DNA of 64,000 bases from Faecalibacterium sp. UBA1762 (GTDB taxonomy: Bacteria > Bacillota > Clostridia > Oscillospirales > Ruminococcaceae). Every line of letters starts with the position of its first letter. Within the stretch, counting starts at the first letter, position 1. The notes under the pieces were generated by a model that did no database searches, was not told the origin of the DNA, and saw only the letters and a program-made list of their open reading frames with translations. Of this stretch, positions 7,851 through 15,134 are shown one piece after another. The position numbers were made by a program, and so were the translations under genes. The stretch lies in NCBI GenBank assembly GCA_002314755.1, contig DCHC01000016.1, forward strand, positions 20,724 to 84,723, given 5' to 3'.

Positions 7851-9020
7851 TTATTCGCACTCGCCGTAACCGGCCATGACATCCCGCTCAAATTCCAGCG
7901 CGGTGGGCGCCAGCGAGCCGCCCCCCGAGCGCAGGTTGGACATATATACCGCCACCGTATTTTTCAGCGGATCCACCCAGAAATGGGTGCCAAACGCGCC
8001 GCTCCAACCGTAGGAGCCGGGACTTCTGGGCTGCTCCGGTGCTTTTTGCTCCGGACATACCCGCATAGAAAGCCCCCAGCAGTTATACCGGTCCAGACCG
8101 GCAAAATGCTCCGGCAGCTGAGGGGTCGCCATCTGATTGACCGTCTCCGGCTTGAGAATGCGCCGGCCGTGATAGCTGCCGCCATTCAGGTACATCAGAG
8201 CAAAATGGCTGTAGTCCTCCAGGGTGGAGAACAGCCCTGCGCCGCCGCCGGGAAAGCCTGCCGGAAACCCAATGCAGCCGTTGTCCGCCGATAGCTTTTC
8301 CGGGTAAAGTATGCCGTTCCGGGCATCCACAAACGCCATCTCCCGCCCCTGTTGGGCCGGGGTCGGATCATAGGTGGTATCCGGCATATCCAGCGGGTCA
8401 AACAACTCCTTTTGAATAAACTCTTTATAGGGCATGTCCGCGCTCAGCTCCACCAGATGGGCAAGAATATCCCACCCTACGCTTGCGGAGTAAGACTGGC
8501 TTTGCCCGGGCTGAAAATCCAACAGGGAACGGGCGTATTTTACGCAGACGCTCTTTAGCGTATCTCCCTCCCGGGGGCAAATATCCTCCCATTGGGTTTC
8601 GACACTGACGCCGCTGCCGATTCCGCTAGAATGGGTCAGCAGCATACGCAGCGTAATCCGGCTTTCCGCCGGTCGGCTGGCGTAAATTTTGCCGTCCGGG
8701 GTGGTAAATGCCACCTCCATTTTTTCATAGGCGGGCAGCCATTTACAAATCGGCGCATCCAGCTGCAGCTTGCCCCGTTCTACCTGCAGCATGGTGGCGG
8801 CGCCGGTGACCGGCTTAGTCATAGATGCCAGCCGAAACAGCGTATCCCGTGTCATGGCGATTCCTTTTTCCGGATCCCGGCTGCCAAGACACACATCAAC
8901 CGCCTGTCTGCCGTTCACCCAGACGCCGGCTACCATCCCTGCTATCCTTTTTTCGTCCAGTCTCAGTTGATTATGTGCCTCGATCCGCCGCCTTGCCAAC
9001 GCTGCGTCAAACTGTTTCAT
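7851..9020 (-). CDS. beta-lactamase-family (class C / esterase VIII-like) serine hydrolase, copy 2
   Basis: 389 residues. The nucleophile motif is SMTK (S-x-x-K) near residue 66, a tyrosine motif lies in SYSASVG near 172, and a glycine-rich WSGAFGTHFWVDP near 340 takes the place of the third motif. These are the marks of class C beta-lactamase-fold esterases and D-aminopeptidase-like enzymes. No signal peptide is seen, which speaks against a periplasmic-type beta-lactamase and for a cytoplasmic esterase, for example a carbohydrate deacylase. It is a tandem paralogue of the next upstream gene, the same length and alignable end to end. Confidence 0.85.
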   Translation of the reverse strand: MKQFDAALARRRIEAHNQLRLDEKRIAGMVAGVWVNGRQAVDVCLGSRDPEKGIAMTRDTLFRLASMTKPVTGAATMLQVERGKLQLDAPICKWLPAYEKMEVAFTTPDGKIYASRPAESRITLRMLLTHSSGIGSGVSVETQWEDICPREGDTLKSVCVKYARSLLDFQPGQSQSYSASVGWDILAHLVELSADMPYKEFIQKELFDPLDMPDTTYDPTPAQQGREMAFVDARNGILYPEKLSADNGCIGFPAGFPGGGAGLFSTLEDYSHFALMYLNGGSYHGRRILKPETVNQMATPQLPEHFAGLDRYNCWGLSMRVCPEQKAPEQPRSPGSYGWSGAFGTHFWVDPLKNTVAVYMSNLRSGGGSLAPTALEFERDVMAGYGECE

Positions 9021-9081
9021 CCCGATCTCTCTTTCCTTTTTCTGCAGGTACTCACCGCTTTTAAACGGTTCTCTCTGTTAT

Positions 9082-9110
9082 GAAAAACTACCGGAGCAGG
9101 GTTGCTCCGG
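9082..9110 (-). terminator. intergenic hairpin with T-run between the two serine hydrolase genes
   Basis: CCGGAGCA and TGCTCCGG form a perfect 8-bp stem with a 4-nt loop, followed on the minus strand by TAGTTTTTC. Its place inside an apparent operon suggests partial termination or 3'-end stabilisation of the upstream copy. Confidence 0.6.
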
Positions 9111-9138
9111 CAGACGGTTTTGGTATGTACCCTACAGC

Positions 9139-10308
9139 TTACTCACACTCACCGTAGCCTGCCATAACATCCCGTTCAAACTCAAATGCGGTTGGTGCGC
9201 CTGCACCGCCGCCGTCAGTCAGGTTGGACATGTATACACCGACGGTGTTCTTTGCACGGTCCACCCAGAAATGGGTACCGTAAGCACCGCTCCAACCAAA
9301 GGTTCCGGGGGTCAGGGGTTGATCCGGCGCCTTCTGCTCCGGGCAGACCCGCATGGAAAGACCCCAGTTGGTGTACCGCCACATGCCGGGGAAATGCTCC
9401 GGCAGCTGGGGGGTCGCCATCTGATCCACCGTCTCTTTTTTCAGCAACTCATAGCCGTTATAAGTACCGTTGTTCAGATACATCAAGGCAAAATGGCTGT
9501 AATCCTCCAGGGTGGAGAACAAACCTGCGCCGCCGCCGGGGAAGCCTGCCGCCGTCACATGGAACCCGTTGACGGCGGAAACCTGGATGGGTACCAGCTT
9601 ACCGTCCCGGGCGTCCACAAAAGCCATCTCCCGTGCCTGCTGGGCAGGGGTCGGGTCATAGGTGGTATCCACCATATCCAACGGCTCAAAAATCTCTTTC
9701 CGGATAAAATCCTTGTAAGGCATATCCGCGCTCAGCTCTACCAGTGCAGCCAGGGTATCCATGCCCCAGCAGGCACTGTACAGCTGACTTTCGCCGGGCT
9801 GGAAATCCAGCAGGGACCGCGCATATCCGTTGACGGCACTTTGCAGGGACTGACCGTCCTTGGGTTTAAACTCGTTCCATTGGCTCACACTGCTGGCGCC
9901 GGTACCCAGCCCGCTGGAATGTGTCAGCAGCATACGGGGGGTAATCTGCTTATTGGCGGGACGGGTCGCCAGAATTTTGCCTTCGGGGGTGGAGTAAGCA
10001 ACCTCCATTTTTTCAAAGGCGGGAATCCATTTGCTGATAGGGGTGTCCAGCTCCAGCTTACCGCGCTGCACCTGCAGCATGGTGGCTGCGCCGGTCACGG
10101 GCTTGGTCATGGATGCCATACGAAACAGGGTTTCCCTGCTTATCGCAATCCCTTTTTCCGGGTCACGGCTGCCCAGGCACACATCCACCGCCTGCTTGCC
10201 GTTTACCCATACGCCTGCCACCACACCTGCCAGAATCTTTTCATCCAGACGTTTTTGAATATGCTGTTCCATCCGCTGTTTTGTCAGCACTGCATCAAAC
10301 TGCTTCAT
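9139..10308 (-). CDS. beta-lactamase-family serine hydrolase, copy 1
   Basis: 389 residues, same architecture as its neighbour: SMTK near residue 66, LYSACWG around the tyrosine, and WSGAYGTHFWVD near 340. By eye the two copies are identical over long blocks (VWVNGKQAVDVCLGSRDPEK-type N-terminus, FPGGGAGLFSTLEDYSHFAL, C-terminal FERDVMAGYGECE), so they come from a tandem duplication. Differences cluster around the second motif (YSAC versus YSAS) and residues 245-260, which could change substrate choice. It lies downstream of the MFS transporter gene on the same strand. The pairing suggests uptake and ester or amide cleavage of one class of compound. Antibiotic hydrolysis is unproven. Confidence 0.85.
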   Translation of the reverse strand: MKQFDAVLTKQRMEQHIQKRLDEKILAGVVAGVWVNGKQAVDVCLGSRDPEKGIAISRETLFRMASMTKPVTGAATMLQVQRGKLELDTPISKWIPAFEKMEVAYSTPEGKILATRPANKQITPRMLLTHSSGLGTGASSVSQWNEFKPKDGQSLQSAVNGYARSLLDFQPGESQLYSACWGMDTLAALVELSADMPYKDFIRKEIFEPLDMVDTTYDPTPAQQAREMAFVDARDGKLVPIQVSAVNGFHVTAAGFPGGGAGLFSTLEDYSHFALMYLNNGTYNGYELLKKETVDQMATPQLPEHFPGMWRYTNWGLSMRVCPEQKAPDQPLTPGTFGWSGAYGTHFWVDRAKNTVGVYMSNLTDGGGAGAPTAFEFERDVMAGYGECE

Positions 10309-10335
10309 ATTTTGTATCCTCTTTTTATTTTTGTG

Positions 10336-10380
10336 CAGGAATATCCTTCGGTAACCGACTGTGTCTACCCGATATTCCTG
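10336..10380. repeat. inverted repeat in leader between MFS and serine hydrolase genes
   Basis: CAGGAATATC at 10336-10345 and GATATTCCTG at 10371-10380 are perfect 10-bp inverted arms. The loop contains a smaller palindrome, TCGGTAACCGA. It could fold in mRNA or be an operator. The element TTTAAACGGTT next to it (10384-10394) recurs at 9060-9070 before the other paralogue. Confidence 0.5.
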
Positions 10381-10418
10381 TCGTTTAAACGGTTATTTAC
10401 CCTAAGCGGGTCAGGAAA

Positions 10419-11732
10419 TTATTCCACCCGGGGCAGCTTGGCAATGACTCTGCGCACATACAGCAGCAACCAAACCACGCCCACCGCGCTGATAATGCTT
10501 AACAGCTGCTGCCCATACAGCGGGAAACCCAATAGAGTGTTCGCGTTTTTTTGTACCGCGGCAAGCACCCAGCCGCCCAGCAACGAACCGCTGAAACCCG
10601 CTATTCCGCCCATGGCGGCATACACACCCATGGCTCCCATCCGGTCGGATGCCGGAATATACTGAAAAACCACATTCAGCATACTGCTGTTGAGGGTTGC
10701 CTGGGAGACAGCGTAGATGACCACGTACAGCAGATAGGGGACTTTGCCCACGGCAGGGGTGCAAAACATCATACACAGATACGATGTCGCCGCGATGAGA
10801 AAACCCAGCTGCAGCGACATCGCAAACCCGTGACGGTCGGCATACCGCCCCAACGGCCGGGAAAAGGCGGCTCTGGCCAGACCTGCGCCGATGCTGCCCA
10901 GCGCGATAAAGGTCACCGTGCAGCCCATATCCCCCACCATAAATACATTGTAGTAGGCGTTGCTGAAGCAGGCAAAGAGGTTCCACACCGCCACCACGAC
11001 CAGCAGCTTGCGGAAGGTCGGATTGCCTAAATTGGTCTTCAGCGTTGCCCGCAGGGTAGCGGTACGCTGCAGATCCTGCAGCATTTGGGGTGCGTCCCGG
11101 GTAAACAGCAGTGCCACCGTGTGCAAAAGCATCAGCGCAAAGATCAGACAGGCGCAGATCTTCAATCCGGTCTCGCTTTTGCCGATATCGGTAAAATGAT
11201 CTATCACCCGACTTAATATGTAGTTGTACAGTATGCCGGTAACCAGAAAGGTCATCTCTTTACGGGCGGTAAAGCTGCCCCGCTGACCCGGATCCACAAA
11301 AGAGTTCAGCCAGCTGTATTTGGCAGTATTGACAATGGATGCCATGCTGGTCCCCAGCAGATAGATCACCGCGAACAGCACCACCTGTACGGTGACAGGC
11401 AGCCGTAAAAAGGGTAGCAGATACAAACAGGCATACAAGGACTGCTGCACACACTGAATACCCAATATTGTGTTGCGTATGCTGCGCCGCTTTGCCATAA
11501 AGCTGGCGGTATAGACCTCAATGGTACAGGAAAGATAGGCAATGGAGCTGATAATACCGGTCAGGGAATCTGACACACCCATCCGCTTGATCAGCAGGGT
11601 AAAGAACGCGCCGGATATGGTGATGCTGATAAAATACTCAAATGCCGCCTCAAACAGATAGGCCTTTCTTGTGGTTGTCCCTGGGTCTTTTTCCTGCAGG
11701 CTGGTTGATTTGTCATTTATAGCTACGGACAC
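10419..11732 (-). CDS. MFS transporter (paralogue of the one at 51292)
   Basis: 437 residues with about 12 hydrophobic segments in a 6+6 layout. The loop after TM2 reads FMAKRRSIRNT, a variant of the MFS basic loop A, and a second basic loop SRPLGRYADRHG lies between TM8 and TM9. The stretches VSDSLTGIISS and SWLNSFVDPGQRG are nearly copied in the 51292 protein. The gene begins 15 nt after the TIM-barrel gene stop and is followed by the two serine hydrolases, so it is a reasonable importer for their substrate or its precursor. The substrate cannot be inferred from sequence. Confidence 0.85.
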   Translation of the reverse strand: MSVAINDKSTSLQEKDPGTTTRKAYLFEAAFEYFISITISGAFFTLLIKRMGVSDSLTGIISSIAYLSCTIEVYTASFMAKRRSIRNTILGIQCVQQSLYACLYLLPFLRLPVTVQVVLFAVIYLLGTSMASIVNTAKYSWLNSFVDPGQRGSFTARKEMTFLVTGILYNYILSRVIDHFTDIGKSETGLKICACLIFALMLLHTVALLFTRDAPQMLQDLQRTATLRATLKTNLGNPTFRKLLVVVAVWNLFACFSNAYYNVFMVGDMGCTVTFIALGSIGAGLARAAFSRPLGRYADRHGFAMSLQLGFLIAATSYLCMMFCTPAVGKVPYLLYVVIYAVSQATLNSSMLNVVFQYIPASDRMGAMGVYAAMGGIAGFSGSLLGGWVLAAVQKNANTLLGFPLYGQQLLSIISAVGVVWLLLYVRRVIAKLPRVE

Positions 11733-11747
11733 AGAAAACCTCCGACA

Positions 11748-13694
11748 TTATTTGGACAGCTCAAAGAACGCCCAGTTAAAGGGAGCGATATCCTGCAGCG
11801 TAACCGTCTTACCCTGCAGCTCGCCGTCGGTATTGACAAAGCGGATGCTGCCCCACTGCTGCGCCAGATGTACCGTGGGGGCAAAGACACTGTCTACGCT
11901 GAAGTTCCACAAACCCACGGAAAGACCCTTTTCGTCCTTTTTCACGATGGTGTACAAATCGGGAGAGGCGTCCGCAACCGCGTCCAGCGGCGTGCTATTC
12001 AGCCAGCTCAGCTGCTCACGCAGCTGAGCCGCGCGTAGCCAACCGCGGAAAATACCGTGATCCACCCCGTGCTCATGGCCGCCAAAGGCGCGGAACGGGT
12101 AGATTAGGAACCGCTGTCCTGCGGCGTTCTGGTACCGTACCACACCGGGGGCGGTATGCTCATCCCCGCTTAACATGCCCAACCGGGTGGCAAAGCCGGT
12201 ATGATCCCGCAGCAGAGTTAGCATCTCAGCGCCTTTTTTCAGGCTGTAGCTGACCCAGCGACCATTAAAGATATCCACATGCTCCTTTGCTGCCGGATAC
12301 CATTCATCTGCGGGGTGATACTCCCCGACAATCTCCACGCCCACATCTATGCCGCGGCGGTTCAGAATCCGGACCGCGTCCGCATCCAGAATAGCGCCGT
12401 TTGCAAGCTCCTGCTGGGTAGCAAGCTCTGCGGCGTCCCCGAAGACAATGCAGGGAACGTCTCCGGCAGTATACTGGACCGGCAGGCTTTGATCGGTGAC
12501 AAACCGCAGGCTGCCGGGGATGCACCTGGCCTCCCAATCCACGGGGTCGTGCGCAATCGCCACAGTGTGCATAGGCTCAAACACCCGGACACCGACCGCC
12601 TTCTTGCTGTCAAATAGCTCCTGTATTTTTTCGTACAGCGGCATATTGCGGATATGGCGGTCGTAATAGCCGGTCTCATACAGTGCGGAGGAACTGTAAT
12701 CAAACATATATTTCAAAATGCCGTCAGAGGTACCGGCAGCCCGCATAGCGGTGTCAAAGCCCTCCAGATAGGCAGACGGGCAGGTCCAGCGGGGACGGGA
12801 ATAGACGTCGCCCTCACAGAACAGCTCCACACCGGAGCCCTCCGCCCAGTTCTGCTGCATCCGCTCGTATTCGCAGATGGGCGCAAGCCGCATCTCATCC
12901 ATAGCGCGGATATTGGCCCAGTACGGTGCGCCGATCAGGCGCAGCAGCGGCTTGGAAGCACCGGCAAAGGTCTTTGCCAAAGTCAAAGAATCAATGCCCT
13001 CTACATCCCAAGTGGAAAGGCAGGCGCAGTGGGTCATACGCACAGTGGGGTCAATCTGATCCAGTGCCTCACGCAGCCGAGCGGCGAAGGTGTTCAGGCT
13101 TTCGCCCTGCACCTTTAACCAGGCGGTGCGGATGGGATTGGGTCCGCCGGTGTGCAATGCTTTATCCACGGTATCCCGGTCAAAGGGGATGCCCATCTCT
13201 TTTTCCAGCAGAGCCTTATGCTTTTCGCAGCAACAGGCGGGCTTGCCTGTGCGATAACGCAGACGGAAATCGTCATCCAACAGGATAATACGGGCCCCCG
13301 CCTCGGCAAGACGCTGTACCCATTCCCCGCTCTGCTTCTGATAGCCTTCATTCAACGGGCAGTTACTATCGCCCATCAGGTTGCCGTCGATGTCGCGCAT
13401 CAGGGTGATATCCGCTGACTCGTCTGTAGAGACCACTTCACCGTTTGCCAGCGTACCGCCGTGACCCAGCGGGCTGAACCATACACCCGGTTCAATACCG
13501 TTCTCGGTCAGAATAGCTGTATATTTTTTAAGTTTTTCCAGCTCCAGCTGCTTGTGCTGCTCCGAACAGGTGCTCATGCTGACGCACAGATAAATTCTGG
13601 CCACGCCGCCCTTTTTGCAGCGCTCCAGCAACTCAGGAAAATACTCTTCAAAATAAGGATTACCGATAATAATAGGTACAGATACCTTATACAT
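11748..13694 (-). CDS. putative TIM-barrel glycosidase, unassigned
   Basis: 648 residues from the ATG at 13694, supported by GAAAGGAAAG upstream; the frame runs open to 13901 but would overlap mgsA. The first 400 residues resemble a clan-A barrel with a possible trimerisation-like domain after: IYLCVSMSTCSEQ, WFSPLGHGG, RIILLDDDFRLR near residue 135, THCACLSTWDVEGID near 225, VELFCEGDVYSRPRW near 290. The glutamate in FCEGD and the aspartates in LDDDF are candidate catalytic residues. The C-terminal 150 residues look like beta-sandwich. No signal peptide is seen. It precedes the MFS gene by 15 nt, so hydrolase and transporter are probably co-expressed. I cannot name the family. Confidence 0.6.
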   Translation of the reverse strand: MYKVSVPIIIGNPYFEEYFPELLERCKKGGVARIYLCVSMSTCSEQHKQLELEKLKKYTAILTENGIEPGVWFSPLGHGGTLANGEVVSTDESADITLMRDIDGNLMGDSNCPLNEGYQKQSGEWVQRLAEAGARIILLDDDFRLRYRTGKPACCCEKHKALLEKEMGIPFDRDTVDKALHTGGPNPIRTAWLKVQGESLNTFAARLREALDQIDPTVRMTHCACLSTWDVEGIDSLTLAKTFAGASKPLLRLIGAPYWANIRAMDEMRLAPICEYERMQQNWAEGSGVELFCEGDVYSRPRWTCPSAYLEGFDTAMRAAGTSDGILKYMFDYSSSALYETGYYDRHIRNMPLYEKIQELFDSKKAVGVRVFEPMHTVAIAHDPVDWEARCIPGSLRFVTDQSLPVQYTAGDVPCIVFGDAAELATQQELANGAILDADAVRILNRRGIDVGVEIVGEYHPADEWYPAAKEHVDIFNGRWVSYSLKKGAEMLTLLRDHTGFATRLGMLSGDEHTAPGVVRYQNAAGQRFLIYPFRAFGGHEHGVDHGIFRGWLRAAQLREQLSWLNSTPLDAVADASPDLYTIVKKDEKGLSVGLWNFSVDSVFAPTVHLAQQWGSIRFVNTDGELQGKTVTLQDIAPFNWAFFELSK

Positions 13695-13715
13695 TTTTCT
13701 TCTTTCCTTTCTTTT

Positions 13716-13761
13716 TTCAAAAACAAACCGAGAAAGAAACACCCGTGCTCCTTCCCGGTTT
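13716..13761. terminator. terminator between mgsA and the TIM-barrel operon
   Basis: AAACCGAGAAAGA and TCCTTCCCGGTTT pair with two mismatches (wobble in one strand) and are flanked by T-rich DNA in both directions. It stands only about 22 bp before the start at 13694, with no clear promoter between, so it may also act as a leader attenuator for that gene. Confidence 0.6.
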
Positions 13762-13786
13762 TTTGACATTTTAAAAGCCCCTTCGC

Positions 13787-14191
13787 TCAAACGCTGGGGC
13801 GGACAATATCGCGCCAATCCAGATCGCCCCGCTCCAAGCCGTGTATCAGCACCTCTGCGGTGGCAATGTTGGTTGCGACAGGGATATTGTGCACATCGCA
13901 CAACCGCAGCAGGTTCATCTCGTTGGGCTCGTGGGGTTTGGCGGTAATCGGATCGCGGAAAAACAGCAGCAGATCAATTTCATCGCAGGCAATGCGAGAG
14001 GCAATCTGCTGATCGCCGCCGTGAGTACCGGAAAGAAAACGCTGCACCCTCAACCCGGTTGCGGCGCTGACCAGCTTACCGGTGGTATCGGTGGCAATCA
14101 ACGAGTGCTGGCTTAAAATGCGGCAGTAGGCAATACAAAACTGCACCATCAGCTCTTTTTTGGTATCGTGTGCAATCAAGGCAATATTCAT
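13787..14191 (-). CDS. mgsA: methylglyoxal synthase
   Basis: 134 residues. The family blocks are all present: [10 protein letters not shown] at the N-terminus, ATDTTGK for phosphate binding, [14 protein letters not shown] containing the catalytic aspartate, [14 protein letters not shown] and [12 protein letters not shown]. The enzyme turns dihydroxyacetone phosphate into methylglyoxal and phosphate, a bypass that frees phosphate when sugar phosphates pile up. It follows minD at about 94 nt and closes the cell-shape block, a conserved position in Clostridia. The start is supported by AAAGGATG upstream. Confidence 0.95.
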   Translation of the reverse strand: MNIALIAHDTKKELMVQFCIAYCRILSQHSLIATDTTGKLVSAATGLRVQRFLSGTHGGDQQIASRIACDEIDLLLFFRDPITAKPHEPNEMNLLRLCDVHNIPVATNIATAEVLIHGLERGDLDWRDIVRPSV

Positions 14192-14285
14192 TGGTACAAC
14201 ATCCTTTCCGTTTTATGGTTATTTCCTTTTTTGGAGAGAAAAGCCTCTTGTAAAAAGTCAGCTGATTTCACAGCCACGCTGTCCG

Positions 14286-15020
14286 TCAGGTCATCACCAG
14301 CGGCAGCTCCTGCCCGGTCAGCCGCAGGGCGATCCGGTGAAAGATCTCCCAGTCGCGGCCGGTGGCAGGCAACGAACTGCCGTTTGCCCCGGCCAGGGCA
14401 ATATCCACACTTTCGGGCACGACCCCAAGCAACCGAACCCCAACTTGATCAATGCACCAGTCCAGGTCTGGTATTCCCATCCGGGCAAGCCGCTCTGTCT
14501 GCAAGCGGTTGATCACCATGCGCTGGTTGGTTACACCCTTATCCCAAAGCAAATCGCTTACCACACGGGCATCCCGCACGCAAACCGGATCCGGCGTCAC
14601 CACTAAAACTGCGGTGTCACATACACCGGCAGCGGCACAAAAGGGCGCCTCCAGCCCGGCGGCAGTATCAATAATAATCTGTTCAAAATGCGGCTTCATC
14701 CGATGACAAAAACATTCCAGCGCGTCCGGTCGTACCACACCGCCGCTGACCGGCGCGCTGATCACCGACAGGTTGGGATGCAGCGGACTTTTGACTACCG
14801 CTTTACTGCCGTCACATATGCCGGAAAGGACATCCTCAATATCGTACACCGTTTTGCCGTACACCCCGGATATGATATCCACACTGCGCAACGCACTATC
14901 CAGCTCCACCAAAAGGGTGAGCTTTCCCTGTGCTGCCAGCTGTGAGGCAAGATGAACTGCGACCGTGCTTTTCCCGGTTCCGCCCTTGCCAGAGGTTATC
15001 ATCGTAATGCGGTTACTCAT
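14286..15020 (-). CDS. minD: septum site-determining ATPase MinD-like (ParA/MinD family)
   Basis: 244 residues. A deviant Walker A motif with the signature lysine, SGKGGTGKST, lies at residues 10-19, a switch/Walker B segment in IIIDTAAGLEAPF near 118, and VVTPDPVCVRDA near 143. MinD proteins bind the membrane through a C-terminal amphipathic helix; the end here (EIFHRIALRLTGQELPL) could serve but is weak. No minC or minE is present in the window. The place after PBP2 and before mgsA is the usual one in Ruminococcaceae-type genomes. A ParA-like role other than division-site selection remains possible. Confidence 0.82.
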   Translation of the reverse strand: MSNRITMITSGKGGTGKSTVAVHLASQLAAQGKLTLLVELDSALRSVDIISGVYGKTVYDIEDVLSGICDGSKAVVKSPLHPNLSVISAPVSGGVVRPDALECFCHRMKPHFEQIIIDTAAGLEAPFCAAAGVCDTAVLVVTPDPVCVRDARVVSDLLWDKGVTNQRMVINRLQTERLARMGIPDLDWCIDQVGVRLLGVVPESVDIALAGANGSSLPATGRDWEIFHRIALRLTGQELPLVMT

Positions 15021-15047
15021 GCCGGCTTTGTCCTTTCATATACTTTC

Positions 15048-15077
15048 ATTGTATCATAGTTGTTCACAAAAAAGCAA
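15048..15077 (-). promoter_or_regulatory. weak candidate promoter before minD
   Basis: TTGCTT - 18 nt - TACAAT on the minus strand about 30 bp before the start. It could let minD-mgsA be expressed apart from mrdA. Confidence 0.35.
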
Positions 15078-15134
15078 TACCAATACTGTGCAAAATACGC
15101 GATATCAACAAAATGTTTTAGGCGGTAGGTACGG

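Noticed and set aside
7851..10308. Beta-lactam resistance genes
   Set aside because: The SxxK fold is shared by esterases and peptidases, no signal peptide is present, and the neighbours are sugar genes.
9271..10665. 464-codon open frame on the plus strand opposite the serine hydrolase gene
   Set aside because: It is the mirror of a well-supported minus-strand gene in GC-rich DNA, with repetitive H/G/Q-rich text and no RBS.
11748..13901. Longer 717-residue start for the TIM-barrel gene
   Set aside because: The extension overlaps mgsA and the terminator, and the ATG at 13694 has a good RBS.
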